Source of the DNA: Bacteroidaceae bacterium
GTDB taxonomy: Bacteria > Bacteroidota > Bacteroidia > Bacteroidales > Bacteroidaceae
Assembly: GCA_017642425.1 (NCBI GenBank)
Contig: JAGCPB010000020.1
Coordinates: 118,696-182,695, forward strand
Direction: 5' to 3'
DNA: 64,000 nt
Under the pieces are notes generated by a model. It was not told the DNA's origin. It made no database searches and was given only the letters and a program-made list of their open reading frames with translations. Within the stretch, counting starts at the first letter, position 1. The number at the start of each line of letters is the position of its first letter. Shown one piece after another: positions 53,155 through 62,520 of the stretch. The translations under genes and the position numbers were made by a program.

Positions 53155-53945
53155 ACTGATACGTCGGCTTTGATGTGCGGATGAGGATCATATCCCTCAA
53201 GTTGGAAATCCTCATACTTGAAATCGAATATGCTCTTTACATCAGGGTTGATTATCATCTTGGGCAACGGGCGCGGTTCACGTGTAAGCTGCAGACGAGC
53301 CTGCTCCAGATGGTTCAGATAGAGATGGGTATCGCCTGTGGTGTGGATGAAATCACCGGGTTTTAGTCCGGTTACCTGTGCCATCATCATGGTAAGCAGC
53401 GCATATGACGCTATGTTGAACGGCACGCCCAGGAATGTATCGGCGCTGCGCTGATAGAGCTGCAGGCTGAGCTTTCCGTCTGCCACATAGAACTGGAAGA
53501 ATGCATGGCAGGGCGGCAGGTTCATGTTCTTGAGGTCTGCCACGTTCCAGGCGCTTACGATTATGCGGCGTGAATCGGGGTTGTTTTTGATTGTGTCAAC
53601 AGCTTCCGATATCTGGTCAATGAAACCTCCCTCATAATCGGGCCATGAGCGCCACTGATAGCCGTAGATATGACCCAGGTCACCGTCGGGGTCTGCCCAC
53701 TCATTCCAGATACGCACTCCGTGCTCCTGCAGCCACTTGGCATTGGTGTTGCCGTCAAGGAACCAGAGCAGCTCATATATGATAGACTTAAGGTGCAGTT
53801 TCTTTGTGGTAAGAAGGGGGAACCCCTCCTCAAGGTTGAAACGCATCTGATGTCCGAACACGCTTATTGTGCCCGTGCCGGTGCGGTCTCCCTTCTGCAC
53901 TCCTTCACGGAGTATCCTTTCAAGCAGGTCCAGGTACTGTTTCAT
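53151..53945 (-). CDS. thyA: Thymidylate synthase
   Basis: A 264-residue enzyme that methylates dUMP to dTMP using methylenetetrahydrofolate, the same length as E. coli ThyA. The N-terminus [20 protein letters not shown] is conserved; [18 protein letters not shown] contains the catalytic Cys. The C-terminus [12 protein letters not shown] is standard. Upstream of and overlapping folA. Confidence 0.97.
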   Translation of the reverse strand: MKQYLDLLERILREGVQKGDRTGTGTISVFGHQMRFNLEEGFPLLTTKKLHLKSIIYELLWFLDGNTNAKWLQEHGVRIWNEWADPDGDLGHIYGYQWRSWPDYEGGFIDQISEAVDTIKNNPDSRRIIVSAWNVADLKNMNLPPCHAFFQFYVADGKLSLQLYQRSADTFLGVPFNIASYALLTMMMAQVTGLKPGDFIHTTGDTHLYLNHLEQARLQLTREPRPLPKMIINPDVKSIFDFKYEDFQLEGYDPHPHIKADVSV

Positions 53946-54018
53946 CTGTTATTCTTTTTCTTGTCTGCGAATATACTGATTTTTTGGCTTAAATTCGCGG
54001 TAGATTATAGGTAAGGTT

Positions 54019-55389
54019 ATGCCGTTTCCGCAGGAATTTATCAACATATTGGATGGGGCATTGTCGGCATCTGAGAGGGATGCTCTGCTGAATGCCCTTG
54101 AGCGTAATCCTGAGGTGAGCATCAGGTTCAATCCCGCTGTTCCGGATGCGGAGCGGTTGGTTCTGGAGTCACTGGGCTGCCGGAGTGACGGAAGTGTGGA
54201 GTGGGCGGAGAATGCTGTTTATCTGGACCATAGGCCACAGTTTACACTGGATCCCATGTTGCATCAGGGCTCCTACTATGTGCAGGAGGCGTCATCTATG
54301 TTTCTGGAACAGGCTGTACGCAGATGCGTGAGCGGTCCTGTGCGTGCGCTTGACCTGTGTGCCGCGCCTGGCGGCAAGTCCACTCTGCTGGCATCTGTAC
54401 TGCCCAAGGGTAGCCTGCTGGTATGTAATGAGATCCAGCGGGGGCGTGCACAGATATTGGCCGAGAATATGGCCAAGTGGGGCAAGGCAGCCGCAATGGT
54501 TACCTGCAACACCCCTAAACAGATAGGTGAATCCAGCCTTATGTTTGACCTAATTGCCGTTGATGCTCCCTGCTCGGGCGAGGGTATGTTCCGCAAGGAT
54601 GAGGGTGCGGTTGCAGACTGGAGCCTGCAGAATGTAGAGATGTGCGCTGCACGCCAGCGTCAGATCATAGAGGATATTTGGCCTGCGCTTAAGCCGGGCG
54701 GATATATGATATACAGTACCTGCACTTTCAACCGCAGTGAGGATGAGGATAATGTGCGCTGGATTATGGATAAGTATGGTGCAACGCCAATCAGGATTGA
54801 TGTTAATCCTGATTGGAATATACTTGGCTCACTTACCGATGATGAACTGCCGGTTTATCATTTCATGCAGCACCGTACCCGTGGCGAGGGCTTCTTCATT
54901 TGCCTGTTGCAGAAACCAGATGGTACTTTCCGTGATGTCAGCCTGCGCCCGTTCAGGACTGATCCTGCCGTTCCCGCCCAATGCAGGGACTGGCTTTTGC
55001 CACCGTATGATTTTGAATACTTTATAAAAGGTGATTCGGTATATGCCCTGCCAGCCCCGCTTGCAGCAGATATGAATCAGGTGAACAGAGAACTCTATAC
55101 CCTGATTCCTGGAGTTGAGGTTGCCATGCGCAAGGGACATGACTGGGTCCCGGCACATGCTTTGGCCATGTCCGATGACCTGGACAGGTTTGCTTTCTGC
55201 AATGTAGAGGTTTCCAGGAAACAGGCGCTTGACTACTTGCATTGTGATGTCCTGCATCTGGATGACGCCCCGCGTGGCATTATTCTGCTCACTTATAATG
55301 GCATTCCTCTGGGTTTTGCCAAGAATCTGGGAAACCGTGCCAATAACATGTATCCCCAGGAGTGGCGGATAAGGATATCGGTAAGTTAA
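54019..55389 (+). CDS. rRNA cytosine-C5 methyltransferase (RsmF-like)
   Basis: A 456-residue RNA m5C methyltransferase of the RsmB/RsmF/NSUN group. The SAM-binding domain has LDLCAAPGGKSTLLASVLPK (about residues 112-131). The catalytic-cysteine motifs are DAPCSGEGMFRKDE (about 186-199) and MIYSTCTFNRSEDE (about 233-246). The C-terminal part (about 300-450) has an RsmF-type PUA-like region including VSRKQALDYLHCDVLHLDDA. It is likely to modify 16S rRNA, as RsmF does; the exact site is not readable. It is divergent from thyA. Its stop overlaps the next convergent gene by 4 bp. Confidence 0.93.
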   Translation: MPFPQEFINILDGALSASERDALLNALERNPEVSIRFNPAVPDAERLVLESLGCRSDGSVEWAENAVYLDHRPQFTLDPMLHQGSYYVQEASSMFLEQAVRRCVSGPVRALDLCAAPGGKSTLLASVLPKGSLLVCNEIQRGRAQILAENMAKWGKAAAMVTCNTPKQIGESSLMFDLIAVDAPCSGEGMFRKDEGAVADWSLQNVEMCAARQRQIIEDIWPALKPGGYMIYSTCTFNRSEDEDNVRWIMDKYGATPIRIDVNPDWNILGSLTDDELPVYHFMQHRTRGEGFFICLLQKPDGTFRDVSLRPFRTDPAVPAQCRDWLLPPYDFEYFIKGDSVYALPAPLAADMNQVNRELYTLIPGVEVAMRKGHDWVPAHALAMSDDLDRFAFCNVEVSRKQALDYLHCDVLHLDDAPRGIILLTYNGIPLGFAKNLGNRANNMYPQEWRIRISVS

Positions 55390-57365
55390 TTACCGCCAAA
55401 CAGACCGTAGGTGGTACGGATTACACGGAATTCGGTGCGGCGGTTAAGCTGGTTGCAAATCTCCTGCTGCGCATCAGGAAGTGTAGTTATGAATTTCTCG
55501 GTCAGGACTGTGCCCTCTTTCAGGAAATCATATTTTTCGGCAGCTTTCTTGGTAATTGTCTGGGGAGTAGTCTCTCCGTATCCGCGTGCGGTAAGGCGCT
55601 TCTTGTCAATCCCGTGATTGATAAGGTAGTCCACGACACTTTCGGCACGCTGCTGTGACAGGCGCTTATTGTAATCGTCATCACCCTTGTAGTCGCAGTG
55701 GGCACCTATCTCTATGGTTACACCGGCATTGTCCTTGAGCAACTGTACAAGTTCATCAAGTGACTCCGCCGATTCGGGACGCAAGGTGGCGCGGTCAAAG
55801 TCAAAGAATATGTTGTCTATAAGGACAGGCTTGGATATGGATGAAAGCGGGAACTGCAGTACATATTCGCGGTCCTGGTCAGTGCTGTCGGCTGTCATCT
55901 CCTGCTTATAGTTCATGAATCCCTTGGCTGTTCCCAGCAACACATAACTTACTCCGGGATTTATACGTTGGGTGAACGAGCCGTCATCCCTAACGTTCAG
56001 TTTCATGTTGGTGCCGTCATTACCTACCAGGTAGACAAGGGCATCGGGCAGTTCATAGCCGTCTTTCTCATAGACCCAGCCTACTATGTTGTGGACAGTT
56101 TCGGGCAACTCGAATGACCAGATATGGTCGCGGCCGCGTCCGTCATTACGGTTGCTGCTAAAGAATCCGCGTGTGTAGTCACCCTCAAAGGTCATGCCAA
56201 AGTCATCGGCTATTGAGTTTACGGGTGTGCCTATGTTGGTCACCGTCCATGTGCTGTCACTGGTGCTTATGGCGCGGAATATGTCCAGTCCGCCCATTCC
56301 CGGATGGCCATCGGATGAGAAATAGAGTTCTCCGTTGCGGCGGAAAGTGGGGAACATCTCGTTGCCGGGGGTGTTGATGTCAGGACCCAGGTTCTCAGCT
56401 CCTATCAGACGGCCTCCTATAGGTACGCGCCACAGGTCCATGCCGCCGTAGCCGCCGTCCATATCGGATACAAAATAGAGCCACTTGCCGTCGGGCGATG
56501 CCGCTGGGTGTGCGTAGTTGTAGATTGAGTCCGATGCCGAGCTGTATGGCTTGCCTGCCCCCCATGCGGCGTCACTGCGGGATGATTCATATATGGTGGC
56601 GGGGCGGGGCAGTTGGGGGTCCGATGCACAGTAGGTGTAGTACATGGTCCTGAAATCAGGGCTGAAAGAACAGGTTCCGTCCTCAAAAGCGGTGTTGGGG
56701 CCGCCTTCTATAAGTTCCGGTTTCTGCCATTTGCCTTTCTCGTCCTTGCGTATCACAAAAAAGTCACAGCTTTTCATGCCGGTTATGCCGTTCAAGTCAT
56801 CGCCTGTGCACTCCTTACGGGTTGAGGTGAATACTATCTGGTCATATTCGGCGCTTGCATAAACCGGTGACCAGTCAGCGTAACGGCCGTTCATCAGGTT
56901 GTCTTTCTTTACGTTGTAACGGGTGGGGTTGTCCTTAAGCTCCTGAATCAGACTGCATGATTCCAGCCCGTTTTGTGCCAGACGGTCATCGGGGTCATAC
57001 TCCAGCGCAATCTGATAATTCTTTTCGGCATCCTTGGTCTTGCCGCTTATGCGCTGCATATCGGCCAGATGGCGATAGACAATGCTGTCGGGGTACTTGT
57101 AGCGGACTGCGTTCTGATAGGCGGCAAGGGCGCGCGGCACATAATTGATGTGACGGTAACTCTCGCCCAGCTTGAAAGCTATGTCGGCGCGCAGCTCTTT
57201 CTCCTTGGACGGTATGCCTGCGTATGCTTTCTTGTATTTGGCGGCGGCTTCGGAATACTCGCCCAGAGCATAGCTCTGGTCACCTTTGCGCATACTGAGT
57301 TCAGCCCCGCAGCCGCAAAACAGCAACAGGGCCGCAACTATCACGTATACAGCCGTTCTCTTCAT
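55386..57365 (-). CDS. PorE-like lipoprotein: TPR, propeller, CRD and OmpA domains
   Basis: A 659-residue lipoprotein (VIVAALLLFCGC, Cys18 or 20). Domains in order: TPR repeats at about residues 30-140 (LGESYRHINYVPRALAAYQN), a PD40/WD40-like beta-propeller at about 155-400 (GKWLYFVSDMDGGYGGMDLW, NRNDGRGRDHIWSF), and a carboxypeptidase-regulatory-like domain at about 415-490 ([20 protein letters not shown]). The OmpA peptidoglycan-binding domain is at about 530-640 (SLDELVQLLKDNAGVTIEIG, AESVVDYLINHGIDKKRLTA). This is the layout of PorE, a type IX secretion-system component that links the machine to peptidoglycan. Whether it serves that system here is unproved; no other T9SS gene is in the window. 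It convergently overlaps the methyltransferase by 4 bp. Confidence 0.88.
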   Translation of the reverse strand: MKRTAVYVIVAALLLFCGCGAELSMRKGDQSYALGEYSEAAAKYKKAYAGIPSKEKELRADIAFKLGESYRHINYVPRALAAYQNAVRYKYPDSIVYRHLADMQRISGKTKDAEKNYQIALEYDPDDRLAQNGLESCSLIQELKDNPTRYNVKKDNLMNGRYADWSPVYASAEYDQIVFTSTRKECTGDDLNGITGMKSCDFFVIRKDEKGKWQKPELIEGGPNTAFEDGTCSFSPDFRTMYYTYCASDPQLPRPATIYESSRSDAAWGAGKPYSSASDSIYNYAHPAASPDGKWLYFVSDMDGGYGGMDLWRVPIGGRLIGAENLGPDINTPGNEMFPTFRRNGELYFSSDGHPGMGGLDIFRAISTSDSTWTVTNIGTPVNSIADDFGMTFEGDYTRGFFSSNRNDGRGRDHIWSFELPETVHNIVGWVYEKDGYELPDALVYLVGNDGTNMKLNVRDDGSFTQRINPGVSYVLLGTAKGFMNYKQEMTADSTDQDREYVLQFPLSSISKPVLIDNIFFDFDRATLRPESAESLDELVQLLKDNAGVTIEIGAHCDYKGDDDYNKRLSQQRAESVVDYLINHGIDKKRLTARGYGETTPQTITKKAAEKYDFLKEGTVLTEKFITTLPDAQQEICNQLNRRTEFRVIRTTYGLFGGN

Positions 57366-57401
57366 GTATTGTAATAACGTAAAAAAGTATCTGTTATTGC
57401 G

Positions 57402-57430
57402 GTGCCAAAGGGGACGGTTCTATTTGGCAC
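57402..57430. repeat. GGGACGGTT palindromic repeat, copy 2
   Basis: GTGCCAAA (57402-57409) pairs with TTTGGCAC (57423-57430); the loop holds GGGGACGGTTCTA. It abuts the topB stop codon (57430-57432), as the copy at 10560 abuts its gene. Confidence 0.68.
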
Positions 57431-59211
57431 TATAGTCTTGAGGAGTTGTCGGAGAGGACATCGTGTACAAGGGTTGTGACCATCTGCTTGAGCTCATCCA
57501 TGAACTGGGCTGGCTGATATTGGCCGCGCTCTATCTCGCGCAGGTGTTTCTCCCAGATTCCCGTAAGTTCGGCGCTCTTGAGCAGCTCCTCATGGATAAG
57601 GTCTATCAGGCCGATGCCCGTGGGTGTGGGAAAGAGGTTCTTTTTCTCCTTGCGCATGTACCCGCGTTTATATAAGGTTTCTATTATGGCGGCACGGGTT
57701 GAGGGTCGGCCTATTCCGTTCTCCTTCATGGCGTCTCGCAGTTCCTCATCATTCACCAACTTGCCGGCGGTTTCCATTGCCCGCAGCAGGGTGGCCTCGG
57801 TGTAAGGTTTGGGCGGGGTGGTCCATTTCTCCTGCAGTTCAGGGGCGTGCGGTCCGCTCTCATCTACAGTGAACTGCGGCAGGATACGCTCCTCATCATC
57901 TTGCTTGTCTTCCTGTTTTTCCTTGTCAAACAGTACGCGCCACCCGGGTTTGAGTATCTCGCGCCCGGTGGTCTTGAACTCCGCGCGGCCTGCCTTGCCC
58001 AAGACTGTAGTCTGGGCGTAGAGGCAGTCGGGGTAGAAGACTGCTATGAAGCGGCGGGCTATCAGGTCAAACACGGCACGCTCCTGTTGAGTCAGGTTGT
58101 TTGGATATACTCCGGTAGGTATTATTGCGTGGTGATCAGTCACCTTGCTGTTGTCAAAGACTCGCTTGGTCTTGGGCAGTCGTATCCCCTCAAGCGGTGC
58201 GGTAAACTGGGCGTAATCCTTGAGGCCCTTTAGTATTCCCGGACATTTGGGATATATGTCATCACTCAGGAATGTGGTATCCACACGGGGATATGTGGTT
58301 ATCTTCTTCTCATAGAGTGACTGTATGGTCTTTAAGGTGTCATCGGCCGAATAACCGTATTTGCGGTTGCACTCCACCTGCAGTGATGTGAGGTCAAACA
58401 GGCGCGGGGCATAGTCCTTTCCCTCCTTGCGGGTTACATCGGTAATGACAAAGTTCAGTGGGTGGATCTCCTCAAGCAGAGCCTGGCCGTCCTCAATCTT
58501 GGTGAACTTGCCTTTTGTATAAGAAAAGGTGGTATCCCGATAAACGGTCTTGAGTTCCCAGTACTGTTCCGGCTTGAAATTGTCAATCTCCTTCTGGCGG
58601 TTTACTACAAGTGCCAGTGTTGGAGTCTGTACGCGGCCGATGGAGAGCACCTGGCGGCTGTTCCCGTTACGATACTTCATGGTGTAGAGTCGGGTTGCGT
58701 TCATGCCAAGCAGCCAGTCACCGATGGCGCGGCACAATCCGGCTTCATAAAGAGACTTGAACGCATCCTGGTCCTGCAGACGGCTGAATCCCTCGCGTAT
58801 GGACTCCTCGGTCAGTGATGAAATCCACAGACGCTTTACGGGGCACTTGGCGCCGGCTTTCTGCATCACCCAGCGCTGTATAAGTTCACCCTCCTGGCCG
58901 GCATCACCGCAGTTGATAATGCCATCGGCCTTCTGCATGAGTGACTCAATTATCTTGAACTGTTTCTCAATACCCTTATCCTCAATCAGCTTGATTCCAA
59001 ACCGGGGTGGAATCATGGGCAGGCTGCCCAGGCTCCAGTTCTTCCAGTTGGGAGTGTAGTCATGGGGTTCTTTCAGGGTACAAAGGTGACCGAAGGTCCA
59101 GGTTACCTGATAACCGTTACCCTCAATGTATCCGTCGTGTTTTGTCTTGGCGCCCAGCACATCGGCAATATCCTTTGCCACGCTGGGCTTCTCGGCTATA
59201 CAAACTATCAT
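57430..59211 (-). CDS. topB: DNA topoisomerase III
   Basis: A 593-residue type IA topoisomerase, which decatenates and relaxes DNA by passing single strands through a transient break. The TOPRIM domain starts at IVCIAEKPSVAKDIADVLGA with GQEGELIQR near residue 107. The catalytic Tyr is in ITTYPRVDTTFLSDD, about residue 310. ENGIGRPSTRAAIIETLYKR is the conserved domain-IV segment. The protein is shorter than E. coli TopB (653 residues) and lacks C-terminal zinc ribbons. Confidence 0.94.
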   Translation of the reverse strand: MIVCIAEKPSVAKDIADVLGAKTKHDGYIEGNGYQVTWTFGHLCTLKEPHDYTPNWKNWSLGSLPMIPPRFGIKLIEDKGIEKQFKIIESLMQKADGIINCGDAGQEGELIQRWVMQKAGAKCPVKRLWISSLTEESIREGFSRLQDQDAFKSLYEAGLCRAIGDWLLGMNATRLYTMKYRNGNSRQVLSIGRVQTPTLALVVNRQKEIDNFKPEQYWELKTVYRDTTFSYTKGKFTKIEDGQALLEEIHPLNFVITDVTRKEGKDYAPRLFDLTSLQVECNRKYGYSADDTLKTIQSLYEKKITTYPRVDTTFLSDDIYPKCPGILKGLKDYAQFTAPLEGIRLPKTKRVFDNSKVTDHHAIIPTGVYPNNLTQQERAVFDLIARRFIAVFYPDCLYAQTTVLGKAGRAEFKTTGREILKPGWRVLFDKEKQEDKQDDEERILPQFTVDESGPHAPELQEKWTTPPKPYTEATLLRAMETAGKLVNDEELRDAMKENGIGRPSTRAAIIETLYKRGYMRKEKKNLFPTPTGIGLIDLIHEELLKSAELTGIWEKHLREIERGQYQPAQFMDELKQMVTTLVHDVLSDNSSRL

Positions 59212-59246
59212 ATGTACAAATTTACGTAGAAATTGAAAAAAAGTGG

Positions 59247-59263
59247 TTCCTTTGCGAAAGGAA
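59247..59263. promoter_or_regulatory. Inverted repeat between topB and the ECF sigma gene
   Basis: TTCCTTT-GCG-AAAGGAA is a perfect 7-bp palindrome with a 3-nt centre, extendable by G-U and G-C to 9 bp. It lies between divergent genes and may be an operator. Confidence 0.45.
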
Positions 59264-59307
59264 TCCTAGAGTTTGGGTACTAATTGTATGAACAAACTCC
59301 AAAACAG

Positions 59308-59790
59308 ATGGATAAACAAGAATTAGAATTCACAAAAATGGTCCGGGAGTACCGTAAGACAATATATACGGTATGCTACTTCTTCTCGGACAATCCTACT
59401 CAGGTAGATGACCTTTTCCAGGAAGTACTGATCAGCCTGTGGCAAAGTTTTGCCAGGTTCCGCGGGGACTGCAGCCCCAAGACGTGGATATGGCAGGTGA
59501 GCCTTAATACCTGCTGTAACATAGACCGCAACAATAAAAGGCGTGTTGCGACTGTCCCGCTGGCAATTGACAAGGATGTGATGAATGATTCCGATGAAGT
59601 GGGTCAGCAGATCAAGATGCTGTACAACCGCATCAACAAGCTTGAATTGTTTGACCGCGCCATTATCCTTCTGTGGTTGGAGAGTATGAGTTATGATGAC
59701 ATTGCCGCAATTGTGGGCATATCCACATCGGCTGTAACAAGCAGACTGTTCCGCATCAAGGAACAACTCAAATCAATGTCTAACAATTAA
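59308..59790 (+). CDS. ECF-type RNA polymerase sigma factor
   Basis: A 160-residue extracytoplasmic-function sigma factor. Region 2 contains QVDDLFQEVLISLWQSFARF and TWIWQVSLNTCCNIDRNNKR (about residues 30-85), which binds the -10-type element and core polymerase. Region 4 has MSYDDIAAIVGISTSAVTSR (about 128-147), the helix-turn-helix for the -35 element. The start ATG 59308 (MDKQELEF) is chosen over a TTG at 59284. It is followed after 12 bp by a membrane protein gene that may control it. It is not next to a SusCD locus, and no typical single-pass FecR-like anti-sigma gene is present. Confidence 0.9.
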   Translation: MDKQELEFTKMVREYRKTIYTVCYFFSDNPTQVDDLFQEVLISLWQSFARFRGDCSPKTWIWQVSLNTCCNIDRNNKRRVATVPLAIDKDVMNDSDEVGQQIKMLYNRINKLELFDRAIILLWLESMSYDDIAAIVGISTSAVTSRLFRIKEQLKSMSNN

Positions 59791-59802
59791 TACTTTAAAA
59801 CT

Positions 59803-60480
59803 ATGACACAGAATAATAACGAACTCCTTGAACTGGAGGAACTCAAAACCGCATACGACCTGATGGACAAGAGGCTTGACGGCCAGGAGATAGTGTCCGA
59901 TGAGCAGTTGCGCAAAGTAATGGAACGCAGACTGACCGGCGTACGTTCAGCCACCAAGGGATATCTCATAGGCGTGAACCTTATAGCAGCCCCGCTTGTG
60001 GCAGTGTGGATGCACTTTGATAACAGACTGACAACGGAAAATGTCATCGGCCTGTGTATCTTATGGATTATATCGTTTCTGTTCGGATACTTCTTTCTGA
60101 GAAAAACCGGCAGAACCAATTATGCCGATTATGATATGACCACCGTATGCACTAAGGATGCCAAGTATCATAAACTTCTCAAATGGTACTCTTACGCCAC
60201 CGCCATGTATTGGATGATATTCACATTCATCACTGCCCTGTTTGATCTCAGTTCATCCGGCAATTTTTCATCGGCCCACTTTATAGTATGGCTGGTATTG
60301 TTTGCACTCGTGATAGCTGTCAGCATTGGGGGCTTCAAATTAGGACTGTATATAGTAAAGACTGGTCCGGTAGATCCCATGACCGGAGAGCATAAAGCTC
60401 CCAAATGGATCTATGTAGTGTGTATCATTCTACTCCTTATACTGATTGGACTGCGTGTTCTGCGAATCATCACGACATAA
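59803..60480 (+). CDS. Multi-pass membrane protein, possible sigma-factor partner
   Basis: A 225-residue protein. An N-terminal cytoplasmic helical stretch (LLELEELKTAYDLMDKRLDG through DEQLRKVMERRL, about residues 6-45) precedes about five membrane helices at about 53-70, 77-97, 131-150, 160-182 and 203-222. The charged N-terminus could bind the ECF sigma factor in the way anti-sigma domains do; no anti-sigma motif is recognised. It follows the sigma gene by 12 bp and is certainly co-transcribed in layout. Function is inferred from position only. Confidence 0.7.
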   Translation: MTQNNNELLELEELKTAYDLMDKRLDGQEIVSDEQLRKVMERRLTGVRSATKGYLIGVNLIAAPLVAVWMHFDNRLTTENVIGLCILWIISFLFGYFFLRKTGRTNYADYDMTTVCTKDAKYHKLLKWYSYATAMYWMIFTFITALFDLSSSGNFSSAHFIVWLVLFALVIAVSIGGFKLGLYIVKTGPVDPMTGEHKAPKWIYVVCIILLLILIGLRVLRIITT

Positions 60481-60516
60481 GCAAAGGGGGACGGTTTCCT
60501 GACCGTCCTCCTTTGC
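60481..60516. terminator. Bidirectional terminator, GGGACGGT copy 3
   Basis: GCAAAGGGGGACGGT pairs with ACCGTCCTCCTTTGC (15 bp, one G-U) around loop TTCCTG, directly between the stop codons of the genes ending at 60480 and 60518. It shares the GGGACGGTT core with the other palindromic repeats. Confidence 0.85.
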
Positions 60517-60517
60517 T

Positions 60518-61117
60518 TTATGAAAGTTCCATGAATGGTTCGTCACCAAACAGTTTCTTTAGGTTCTCAAACTCCTCCACCAGATTATAGCAATTTGTGT
60601 TCTTTTCGGGAGAACAGGTTTTGGCCATTTTATCGGGCAACATGAAAAAGTAAGTTGTTCCGTCAAAAACTAATCTGTCCAAGCCATTAGGTTTTACAGC
60701 CTTGTCAATGGCATCGGTAATTATTCCGGTCAGACGGTCAGCTTCTTCAGTGCTTATTCTTACGGTATCACTGGATACCTTTATGTTCTCCTCCTTTTTA
60801 CTACGTTCACGCCTAGATACAGAATAATTGCTCTTGAATCTGTTGTACACCAGCATTGGGCCATCATCGTCCCAAATAAGGAATATGCCGTACTGGCCTG
60901 ATAAAGAAGGAGAAGCCAAATACCCAATTGACCATTCTTCTGGAAACAAAGACAGAATACGCTCATTGCCATATTTATCCTGATATTTACCGTCTTTATC
61001 ATTTACAGTAAAGCGGTCACTCGGCTCCATATAATCCTGTGCCATTACATCAGAACTGACAGCCGATGCACAGAATAAGGCCAATAGGAATAATAAAATA
61101 TGTAGTTTCCTTTTCAT
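60518..61117 (-). CDS. Secreted protein of unknown function, paralogue of the 61802 gene
   Basis: A 199-residue protein with signal peptide (LLFLLALFCASAVSSDVMAQ). Mature segments: YLASPSLSGQYGIFLIWDDD, NYSVSRRERSKKEENIKVSS and LDRLVFDGTTYFFMLPDK. It shares P-S-x-S-G-x-Y and FDGT-x-Y with the divergently transcribed 61802 gene, with the same order and spacing. Its start overlaps the 61114-61629 gene by 4 bp, so the two are coupled. No family recognised. Confidence 0.72.
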   Translation of the reverse strand: MKRKLHILLFLLALFCASAVSSDVMAQDYMEPSDRFTVNDKDGKYQDKYGNERILSLFPEEWSIGYLASPSLSGQYGIFLIWDDDGPMLVYNRFKSNYSVSRRERSKKEENIKVSSDTVRISTEEADRLTGIITDAIDKAVKPNGLDRLVFDGTTYFFMLPDKMAKTCSPEKNTNCYNLVEEFENLKKLFGDEPFMELS

Positions 61118-61629
61118 AGGTCCACCTTATATTTTTTCAGTTTTCTTTTCAGCTTCCTTTCAAACCTTTCAACTCTCATACCTTTCGGTCTGATATGAAG
61201 AGTTCTAATCATTAATTCATTCCAGTTTGTGAGATTCTCGGATACTTTCCCATTGTTTATTTTAAGGAATCTACTATAACATAGTTGCCCGTATTTGTTA
61301 ATTCTGAAATTAATAATGTATTCTTCACCTTGATTTAGATACCATCCTGTTTCAATTATTGGATCGTTATTATTCATTCCAGTAGTATCGGGTAATAATA
61401 CTAATATGTCACTAATTCCAAAATCATAATCATTCAAGATCTTAATTGTAGGAGAATAGAGATCGACATATGAAGAGTGATAGAACAAATCATTCTCAAT
61501 AATTATTCCTCTAACCACGTATTGGGAGTTAAAATGAGGAAAATACGGAAGATATCTGCCCTGAAAAGCTTTTGCATGCAGGCTTGACATCAGTAATATG
61601 ATTACAGCGGTGATTCTTATTTTGTTCAT
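61114..61629 (-). CDS. Secreted protein of unknown function
   Basis: A 171-residue protein with signal peptide (ITAVIILLMSSLHAKAF, cleavage near residue 20). Segments such as YVVRGIIIENDLFYHSSYVD, FGISDILVLLPDTTGMNNND and EEYIINFRINKYGQLCYSRF suggest a beta-rich fold. The C-terminus is very basic (ERFERKLKRKLKKYKVDL), perhaps for binding an acidic surface. It is the first gene of the two-gene unit ending at 60518. AT-rich. No family recognised. Confidence 0.7.
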   Translation of the reverse strand: MNKIRITAVIILLMSSLHAKAFQGRYLPYFPHFNSQYVVRGIIIENDLFYHSSYVDLYSPTIKILNDYDFGISDILVLLPDTTGMNNNDPIIETGWYLNQGEEYIINFRINKYGQLCYSRFLKINNGKVSENLTNWNELMIRTLHIRPKGMRVERFERKLKRKLKKYKVDL

Positions 61630-61648
61630 TTCTATTTATTATTTATGA

Positions 61649-61656
61649 CAAAAGTA
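61649..61656 (-). promoter_or_regulatory. -7 box for the 61629 gene
   Basis: The minus strand reads TACTTTTG, an exact TAnnTTTG match, 19 bp before the start codon. The 172-bp divergent gap to the 61802 gene has no other clear signal. Confidence 0.45.
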
Positions 61657-61801
61657 TACAGCCTGTCTTACCTCATCAAGCAAATGACGTTGCAAAACTG
61701 TCGCATTTTGGAGAGTAGGCCTGCTAAGAGAAACATTTATTTAACTTTACATTTACGAGGATTATACAATGTATTAGGAATCCAAAACTGTTGAGTTTTA
61801 T

Positions 61802-62467
61802 ATGAATAAGATCCTATTTATATTACTTGCACTGATAAGCTTTACCGAATTGTCGGTAGCTGGTCAGACCAAAAAGATAGGAAATGACCGCCGTATTAAG
61901 AATGCAATGACATTTGAGAGGAAGCTCAGAGTTGATGACCAGATGGAATGGGAGTATGTGGTGGAACCGTCTTTCTCCGGACCTTATTCCGTAGGTTGTA
62001 TCAATAATAAAAGACCAAAGCTCATTGCAACTACAACTACCAGACCATTTCTACAGTCAAGATTGTTTAGTTTCAGCAGGAATTATTACAGGACCGGAAC
62101 AAGCCGCATGAAAATAAGCCCCTCTCAGGATTCCGTAATAGCCTGTTATTTTAAACTGGCTAATAAAGCTGCACAATTAAGAGAATCACTGTCACAGGTT
62201 GTAATGTTCGACGGGACCAGTTATTGCTATTATATAAACGGACAGCCATCAAGCACCGTATCACCATCAGACCAGACGTTTGTATATGTAAACCAGACCT
62301 GCGATTCCCTGTATTATGCGACAAGGCACAAGGACAGGGAAATGTTTGAAAGAGTACTGGAAATGATTCAGGTTTCTACAGACCAACTGAATGAAATTAT
62401 GCCTTCATTGATAGATGGTACCTATTATGTTGGGCAAAACATCATAAAAGTGAAACCGGCAGAGTGA
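61802..62467 (+). CDS. Secreted protein of unknown function, paralogue of the 60518 gene
   Basis: A 221-residue protein with signal peptide (ILFILLALISFTELSVAGQ). It shares EPSFSGPYSVGC and VVMFDGTSYCYYI with the 60518-61117 product at matching positions, so the two are distant paralogues. It has an additional C-terminal helical region (REMFERVLEMIQVSTDQLNE). Transcribed divergently from the other pair. Downstream lie a 193-bp inverted-repeat element and a hairpin. Confidence 0.72.
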   Translation: MNKILFILLALISFTELSVAGQTKKIGNDRRIKNAMTFERKLRVDDQMEWEYVVEPSFSGPYSVGCINNKRPKLIATTTTRPFLQSRLFSFSRNYYRTGTSRMKISPSQDSVIACYFKLANKAAQLRESLSQVVMFDGTSYCYYINGQPSSTVSPSDQTFVYVNQTCDSLYYATRHKDREMFERVLEMIQVSTDQLNEIMPSLIDGTYYVGQNIIKVKPAE

Positions 62468-62520
62468 GCAAAACTTGAAGGGCATGGTCTCGGAAACCGA
62501 AAAGGTTTCCAGTTGCAGTA

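Noticed and set aside
59217-59224. TAAATTTG box on the minus strand just before topB
   Set aside because: It is only 6 bp from the topB ATG, so it would give a near-leaderless transcript; kept only as a possibility.
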